Assembly: GCF_040144835.1 (NCBI RefSeq)
Contig: NZ_CP151632.1
Span: forward strand, 2,294,001 to 2,358,000
DNA from: Microbacterium sp. LWS13-1.2
GTDB lineage: Bacteria > Actinomycetota > Actinomycetes > Actinomycetales > Microbacteriaceae
Reading direction: 5' to 3'
Length of the DNA: 64,000 nucleotides
The position numbers were made by a program, and so were the translations under genes. Below the pieces are notes generated by a model. That model searched no databases. It worked only from the letters and a program-made list of their open reading frames with translations, and was not told where the DNA came from. Below are positions 58,910 through 64,000 of this stretch, in pieces. Every line of letters begins with the position of its first letter. The first letter of the stretch is position 1.

Positions 58910-61405
58910 TCATCTGGTCACGTACGACAGGGCGTCGACGCGCAGCATTTCGCCCGACGCCTTCACGAGCCGCAGCGTGTGCTCGCCCTTGCCGAGGCCG
59001 TCCTGCGAGAAGACCTCGCGCTGTGTGAGCCGCGCGGCGCTGTGCAGGTCCACGGTGTCGACCAGCGCACCGTCGAGGTAGACCTCGACCTCGCCCTGGT
59101 CGGGGGCGGTCGGGCCGATCACCGTGACGGCCGTCCCCTGGAAGGTCAGTTCCACGGCGGCGCCGTCGTCCTCGGTCCAGTGGACGTCGTCGCGCAGGTC
59201 GCCGCGGAAGCGGAAGTCCAGGGCCGTGTCGCCGTCGGGGAGCGTCGACAGGTACGACGCGCTGACGGTGACGGCATCCGCTTCCACGGTGTAGTCGGTC
59301 CCGCCCTTCAGCGCGGTGCCGTCGCGGTAGATGCCTTCGAGCTCGCCCGGGTCGCGCAGGATGCGGACCGTCGCACCGGCGGGCACCGCACGGTCGAACA
59401 CGACCGCGCCGACGTCGATCAGACTCTGCTGCACGACGTCGAGCCGGTCGAGCAGCATGAACTGCCCCGACTTCTTGACCACGCGGATGGTGTGGCTGCC
59501 GTCGGCGAGGTCGCGCACGCTGTACACCACCTGCTGCACGCCGCGATCCTGTGCCGGGTCGAGATACGTGTCGACGGTGTCGACCAGCACGCCGTCGAGG
59601 TAGACCTCGGCCTCACCCTGCGATGAGTGGGTCTCGGTCACCCAGTCGATCCCGGTGCCGACGAAGGTGTACTCGAACGCGGCGCCGTCGGCCTCGGCGT
59701 AGTGGACGTCGTCCTGGTAGTCGCCCAGCCCGCGGCCCGTGCTGTGACCCCAGTTGCCGCTGTAGGCGATCGCGGAGTCGCTGTCGTTGACGGCCACGAC
59801 GTTCGACGCACCGGGCTCGGACGCCGTCCCGCCTTGCGACGAGTCGTACGACGACACGGTGAGCGCCTGCGAGGTGGCCACGATCTCCTTGCCCGCGTTG
59901 CGGGACCATTCGCCCTCGTACGACAGACGCGCGTCGTCGTCGTTCAGCGCGATCTCACCGCCCTTGGCGGGCGTGACGGTGAACAGGCGCGTGCCGTGCA
60001 CCGGGACTTCGTCGGCGGTGAACTCGCCGTCGAAGCTGCCGAGGTTCTTCTGCGCCCAGAGGTCGCGCACCTTCGCGGATCCCTGCAGGCCCAGGTCGGC
60101 GAACGACACCTTCATGTCGGCATCCGTCCGATCGAGGTTGAACAGCGCGACGGTGACCGACCCGTCGGGGTTCATGGCGTACCAGGTCTGCTGCTTCGTC
60201 GCCGTCGACACGGGGTGGGCGGGGCGGCCGGCCTGGTTCACCGCGATGACCTCAGGGTTCGTCAGCAGCTCGATGCCGTAGTCGTCGAGCCGCGTCATGT
60301 CGTTGCCGACGTACATCGGCGCGGCCGCGACCGCCCAGAGCGTCGTCGCCGTGCGCCGCTCGTCGCGCGTCAGCCCGTCCATCGAGCCGTTGCCCACGTT
60401 GAGCGAGTCGAAGTCGTTCCAGCCGCGATCCGGTCCCGCGAAGCGCCACCAGTCGGCCGCACGCGGGAAGAGGCGGGCGATGTTGTCCCAGGTGGTGAGG
60501 GCCTCGTCGCCGCAGTAGCACTCGACGTCCCACTCGACGCGCCAGCCCTGGGCGTGCTCTGCCCAGTAGTCGGCGTAGCGGATGTCGAGCGCCCACGAGA
60601 GCTCGAACCAGATGCCGTTGCGCTCGAGCGCCTGCGACCAGGCCGCGACATCGTCGCGGGCGTCGAGGGAGAGGTCGCCGATTCCCGACCCGGGCGTGAC
60701 GCTGTCGAACTTGAGGAAGTCGATCCCCCACTCGCCGAACATGTCGGCGATCGAGTGCACGTACACCTGGGCGCACGGGTTCGCGAAGTCGAGACGGTAG
60801 CCGATGTTCCAGTAGTCCGCCTGCTGGATCGGCTGCTTGACGATGTCGCCCGTGGAGCAGTCGGGGGCGCCGTAGATCGGCAGGTCGGCCTCGTGCACCT
60901 CGGGCGAGATCCCGGGGATCGCGTAGAGCCCGACCTTCTGGCCGTTGCCGTGGATGTGGTCGATGACGGCCTGCAGCCCGTTCGGGAACAGCGTCGTACT
61001 GGGCGTCGGGCGCCCGTACTCGTCGGTGCCGCCGTTCCACGCGGCATCGATGTTGATGTACTCGTAACCCGCCGACTGCAGCTTCTCGTGCATGGCGTCG
61101 GACTGGGCGATGATCTGGTCGGCGGTGATCCAGGTCGATCCGCTGCCCGAGTACACCTGCATGCTGTAGCTGCTCCAGCCCATGTAGGGCCGGGCGCCGA
61201 GCTCTTCCGCGGGCGCCGTGGCGGCGGGCGCGGGCGCCGTGGCGGCGGGCGCCGAGGCGGCGGGCGCGGTCGTCGCCGGGGAGACGGATGCCTCCGCCGG
61301 CGGCGCCGCATACGCCGCCGTGGCGCCGAGCCCGAGGGTCAGCGCGCCGGCGGCGAATGCCGCGAGCCGGCGTGGCCGGCGGGCATGGCGATCGTAGGTG
61401 TCCAT
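58910..61405 (-). CDS. Secreted GH27 alpha-galactosidase with C-terminal accessory modules
   Basis: An 831-residue secreted enzyme. Residues 1-33 are an Arg-rich signal peptide ending AAYA; an Ala/Thr/Pro linker (~34-67) follows. The GH27 barrel starts RPYMGWSSYSMQV and contains the nucleophile Asp234 in FLKFDSV and DRGWNDFDSLNVGNG, the last a variant of the usual WNDPDML. After the barrel come a module at ~536-660, an X2-like domain at ~661-735 (AVVFDRAVPAGATVRIL), and a second module ~737-831; both modules share YLDGxLVDTVD. An AAAGGA site precedes the ATG. Confidence 0.88.
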   Translation of the reverse strand: MDTYDRHARRPRRLAAFAAGALTLGLGATAAYAAPPAEASVSPATTAPAASAPAATAPAPAATAPAEELGARPYMGWSSYSMQVYSGSGSTWITADQIIAQSDAMHEKLQSAGYEYINIDAAWNGGTDEYGRPTPSTTLFPNGLQAVIDHIHGNGQKVGLYAIPGISPEVHEADLPIYGAPDCSTGDIVKQPIQQADYWNIGYRLDFANPCAQVYVHSIADMFGEWGIDFLKFDSVTPGSGIGDLSLDARDDVAAWSQALERNGIWFELSWALDIRYADYWAEHAQGWRVEWDVECYCGDEALTTWDNIARLFPRAADWWRFAGPDRGWNDFDSLNVGNGSMDGLTRDERRTATTLWAVAAAPMYVGNDMTRLDDYGIELLTNPEVIAVNQAGRPAHPVSTATKQQTWYAMNPDGSVTVALFNLDRTDADMKVSFADLGLQGSAKVRDLWAQKNLGSFDGEFTADEVPVHGTRLFTVTPAKGGEIALNDDDARLSYEGEWSRNAGKEIVATSQALTVSSYDSSQGGTASEPGASNVVAVNDSDSAIAYSGNWGHSTGRGLGDYQDDVHYAEADGAAFEYTFVGTGIDWVTETHSSQGEAEVYLDGVLVDTVDTYLDPAQDRGVQQVVYSVRDLADGSHTIRVVKKSGQFMLLDRLDVVQQSLIDVGAVVFDRAVPAGATVRILRDPGELEGIYRDGTALKGGTDYTVEADAVTVSASYLSTLPDGDTALDFRFRGDLRDDVHWTEDDGAAVELTFQGTAVTVIGPTAPDQGEVEVYLDGALVDTVDLHSAARLTQREVFSQDGLGKGEHTLRLVKASGEMLRVDALSYVTR

Positions 61406-61511
61406 GGTTTCCTTTCTGCGGTGGGTTCGACGGTGAACCCCGCGCGCGTGCCCTGGCCCCAGTGGCCGCTGTACGCGCAGGTTCCCAGAAGGTGGAGCGG
61501 ACGTCAGCAGC

Positions 61512-63737
61512 TCATGGGAGCCTCTCGACATCGAACAGCAGCGCCTGCTGCGGGTTGAGGGTGGGAAGCGGCACGCCGGCGACGCCGAGCACCGACCCGG
61601 GAAGCTCGATGCCGCCGTCCAGCGCCAGACGCATCCAGTCCGGATCCGACACCTCGTGCCGGCTGGCCGGGCCGAGCTCCGACCGCACCCGCACGCGATA
61701 GACCGATCCGGCGTCGAGCCCGGGGAAGCGCACCCGGCCGCTCTGCCCGTCGGCGGACGTGGCGAGGCGGGTCCAGGTGAACAGCGCCCGTTCCCCGCCT
61801 GCCGCGACGATGCCGGTGAGCATGGTCGCGTCGTCGGCGAGGTCGGCGTTGACGACGTCGCCCGTGTGGATGAGCTCGCGCAGCTCCCGGTACAGTGCCG
61901 CCCAGGCGGTGATGGTGTGCAGGTCTTCGGCGCCCGACACCGTCAGATCGGTCTCGATGCCGGCGTGCGCGGTGAGGGCGACGGCGAGCCGGAACGACAG
62001 GTCGGTCTCGCGCGAGGTGGTGTGGGAGCGGCGGGCGCCGAGGTGCGAGCCGATGAGCTCGGGCGGCACCAGGAGGCGCGTCCAGCGCTCGATGCGCGCC
62101 CGCTCCACCGGGTCGTTGCAGTCCGACGCCCACACGCGGTCGGTGCGGTCGAGGATGCCGAGGTCGACGCGGCCGCCTCCGCCCGAGCACGTCTCGATCT
62201 CGAGGCGCGGGTGGCGGGTGCGCAGCTCGTCCAGCAGCCGGTACAGGGCGAGCGTCTGCTCGTGCACGAGGGGCCGGTCGCCGCCGTCGCGGCGCGCGAC
62301 GGGTTCGACGAGGTCGCGGTTGTGGTCCCACTTGAGGTAGTCGATGTCGTGCTCGGCGACCAGCGCGCTGATGCGCTCGAGCACCAGTGCGTAGGCGTCG
62401 GGATTGGCGATGTCGAGGACGTGCTGGTTGCGGGCGGTGGCTCCGGCGCCCTGGCCGGGGGCGAGCACCCATTCCGGGTGGTCCCGGGCGAGGTCGGAGT
62501 CGGGGCTGATCATCTCGGGCTCGAACCAGAGTCCGAACTGCATGCCGCGCTCGCGCACGGCGTCGACGAACGGCCCCAGCCCGTCGGGCCACACCCCCTC
62601 GTCGACGAGCCAGTCGCCGAGCCCGGCGTTCGCGTCCCGGCGCCCGCGGAACCACCCGTCGTCGAGCACGATCCGCTCGACGCCGACCTCGGCGGCGCGG
62701 TCGGCGATCTCGACGAGGCGGTCGAGATCGTGGTCGAAGTAGACCGCCTCCCAGGTGTTGAGCACCAGCGGGCGGGGCGTCGCGGGGTGACCGCGGCGAG
62801 CGCGGAGCCGGCGGTGGAATCGGGCGGTGAGCCCGTCGAGCCCGCGGTCCGACCACGTGAAGAGCACGGTCGGGGCGTCGTAGCGCTCGCCGGGCTGCAG
62901 CACCACCTCGCCCGAGCGCAGCAGCTCGCCGGCGCCGATGACGCGGGACTGCGCCCCGGCGCCCTCGGGAAGCCGCTCGGCGAGGTACTCGCCGTCGCCG
63001 CTCCAGGCGAGGTGAACGCCCCACAGCTCGCCGTGCGCGAAGCCGAAGGCCGGCGTGCCCGCGACCAGGAGGAACGGTGTGTCGTGGCCGGGCTTTCCGC
63101 GGCGCGCGCGGCGGGCGTGCGTGCCGAACGAGAAGGGCAGGCGCTGCGGCGCACGCTCGCGGCACCACTTGCCGGTGAAGTCGAGGAGCTCTCCCGCGCG
63201 GTCCGGCACGGGCACGAGCGCCCGCAGCCCGTCGACCAGATACGCGGATGCCGCTTCCGCCGGGTTCTCCACCGACAGGTCGACCGCCAGCACGCCGGCG
63301 GCATCCAACCGGTAGGTCAGCCGGGCGCGCGTGCCGGCCACGGCGTCGTCGAAGCGGAGCGCGATGCGTCCGCCGCCGTCGCGTGCGGGTTCGATGTCCA
63401 CGTCCGCGAGCCGCGGGCGCGGGGTGGTGGCGGTGCCGCCGCGGTGGCCGGCCTGAGCGGGGGTCCCGGCCCAGCCGTCCTGCTCCGTCGGCCACACCGA
63501 GAAGAGGCGAGGGACGTCGGGCGAGTTGTTGAGCACGGCAGGCACGGATGTCGCGCGCAGCGCGTCGATCCCCCGCGGGCCCAGGGCGCCCAGATCGGCG
63601 CCCCAGTGCAGCACGCGGGGCATGGCGCCCTCGAGATCCACGACCAGCGCAGCCCCTGCCGCTCGCAGCGTGTGGACGGCTGCCGGCACGGCGTCCGTGG
63701 CCGGCAACGTCTGGACGGCGCCTTCACCGTTGACCAT
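61512..63737 (-). CDS. Cytosolic GH36 alpha-galactosidase
   Basis: A 741-residue GH36 enzyme without signal peptide. The nucleophile Asp471 lies in DYLKWDHNRDL and the acid/base Asp539 in WASDCNDP; LDDGWFRGRRDANAGLGDW and FGLWFEPEMISPDSDL are also family-typical. The N-terminal beta-domain and C-terminal domain complete the expected length. It would hydrolyse alpha-galactosides after uptake. GGAGGAG precedes the ATG. It lies upstream of the GH27 gene with a 106-bp gap, and diverges from the fucosidase. Confidence 0.94.
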   Translation of the reverse strand: MVNGEGAVQTLPATDAVPAAVHTLRAAGAALVVDLEGAMPRVLHWGADLGALGPRGIDALRATSVPAVLNNSPDVPRLFSVWPTEQDGWAGTPAQAGHRGGTATTPRPRLADVDIEPARDGGGRIALRFDDAVAGTRARLTYRLDAAGVLAVDLSVENPAEAASAYLVDGLRALVPVPDRAGELLDFTGKWCRERAPQRLPFSFGTHARRARRGKPGHDTPFLLVAGTPAFGFAHGELWGVHLAWSGDGEYLAERLPEGAGAQSRVIGAGELLRSGEVVLQPGERYDAPTVLFTWSDRGLDGLTARFHRRLRARRGHPATPRPLVLNTWEAVYFDHDLDRLVEIADRAAEVGVERIVLDDGWFRGRRDANAGLGDWLVDEGVWPDGLGPFVDAVRERGMQFGLWFEPEMISPDSDLARDHPEWVLAPGQGAGATARNQHVLDIANPDAYALVLERISALVAEHDIDYLKWDHNRDLVEPVARRDGGDRPLVHEQTLALYRLLDELRTRHPRLEIETCSGGGGRVDLGILDRTDRVWASDCNDPVERARIERWTRLLVPPELIGSHLGARRSHTTSRETDLSFRLAVALTAHAGIETDLTVSGAEDLHTITAWAALYRELRELIHTGDVVNADLADDATMLTGIVAAGGERALFTWTRLATSADGQSGRVRFPGLDAGSVYRVRVRSELGPASRHEVSDPDWMRLALDGGIELPGSVLGVAGVPLPTLNPQQALLFDVERLP

Positions 63738-63759
63738 TCGAACTCCTCCATCGAGTTTC

Positions 63760-63789
63760 TTGACATCGGTAATTAATCACGTTTACGCT
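63760..63789 (+). promoter_or_regulatory. Candidate promoter with AT-rich operator between GH36 and GH95 genes
   Basis: TTGACA (63760-63765) is followed after 18 bp by TACGCT (63784-63789). The spacer contains GGTAATTAATCACGTTTACG, whose ends GTAA/TTAC mirror each other and whose ACG core is reminiscent of LacI-type sites. It is the only AT-rich patch in the 136-bp divergent region and could serve both directions. Regulator unknown. Confidence 0.45.
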
Positions 63790-63873
63790 GGCGTCGCAAG
63801 CAAAGATCCGAGGTCTGCAGGCGAGGTCGCCGCGGACACTCGCGATCTCGGACACCGACGACCGAGGATCGAG

Positions 63874-64000
63874 ATGAGCGACACCCTGCGACTGTCGTGG
63901 AGCGCCCCCGCCGATCGGTGGGAGGAGGCCGCACCGCTGGGCAACGGCCGTATCGGCACCATGGCCTTCGGCGGCGCGACCGGGCGGTACGCGCTCAACG
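63874..64000 (+). CDS. GH95 alpha-L-fucosidase (partial, N-terminus only)
   Basis: The first 42 codons read MSDTLRLSWSAPADRWEEAA, then PLGNGRIGTMAFGGATGRYALN, matching the conserved GH95 N-terminus (W-x-x-PA-x-RWEEALPLGNGRLGAMVFGG). GH95 enzymes release alpha-1,2-linked L-fucose by inversion. No signal peptide is seen, so it may act on imported oligosaccharides. The gene runs beyond the right edge. This explains the nearby fucose catabolic genes. Confidence 0.85.
   Translation, partial: MSDTLRLSWSAPADRWEEAAPLGNGRIGTMAFGGATGRYALN

Overview
The window is a GC-rich, gene-dense chromosomal segment from an actinobacterium. Its G/C-heavy third codon positions, frequent GTG starts, many 1-14 bp gene overlaps, TetR/GntR/MocR regulators and gene repertoire fit Microbacterium or a close Microbacteriaceae relative. 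That assignment is inference. I see no rRNA, tRNA, CRISPR array, phage or insertion sequence.

Layout. (1) 1-8.7 kb: urease genes ureA-B-C-F-G (minus strand, ureG cut by the left edge) diverge from a complete urea ABC transporter urtABCDE. The 464-bp region between them carries a candidate nitrogen-regulator site. (2) 8.75-11.6 kb: an NCS1 permease translationally coupled to two tandem TetR regulators. (3) 11.7-17.8 kb: a GntR-prpD-prpB-prpC-thioesterase-thiolase operon (methylcitrate cycle). (4) 17.9-25.3 kb: four overlapping genes for an ABC system with two ATPases and two large FtsX-like permeases. (5) 25.4-28.4 kb: a polyketide-type ABC exporter with its MarR-like regulator and a palindromic operator laid over the promoter; then RNase HI. 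(6) 29-32.9 kb: a MocR regulator, a small hypothetical gene, VOC, Nudix and aldo-keto reductase genes. (7) 33-38.8 kb: a heterodimeric ABC exporter with one degenerate ATP site, and a DUF4407 membrane protein. (8) 39-42.4 kb: rlmN diverging from GNAT-LysE-HAD. (9) 42.4-47.2 kb: a VOC protein, an SDR/enoyl-CoA hydratase/SDR acyl-CoA cluster, an unknown protein, an aminoglycoside-phosphotransferase-like gene and a START-like gene. (10) 47.6-50.7 kb: a YkoE-EcfA-EcfT vitamin transporter behind a TPP riboswitch, then a D,D-carboxypeptidase. (11) 52.5-58.8 kb: enzymes for every step of the non-phosphorylating L-fucose pathway plus a FadR-type regulator. (12) 58.9-64 kb: secreted GH27 and cytosolic GH36 alpha-galactosidases, and the start of a GH95 alpha-L-fucosidase cut by the right edge.

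How the genes work together. The left end imports urea and splits it to ammonia and CO2. The right end is a glycan locus: glycosidases would release galactose and fucose, and fucose would pass through mutarotase, dehydrogenase, lactonase, dehydratase, a second dehydrogenase and a hydrolase to pyruvate and lactate. An 11-bp palindrome, ACATCCGATGT, occurs in the divergent fucose promoter, inside the first fucose gene and in front of the FadR gene, so a small self-regulating regulon can be read from the DNA.

The window also holds several families of intergenic palindromic or tandem repeats. Two 53-bp palindromes share one design, a TCGTTGAGCGAG element occurs at three loci, and there are 49-bp and about 44-bp direct repeats.
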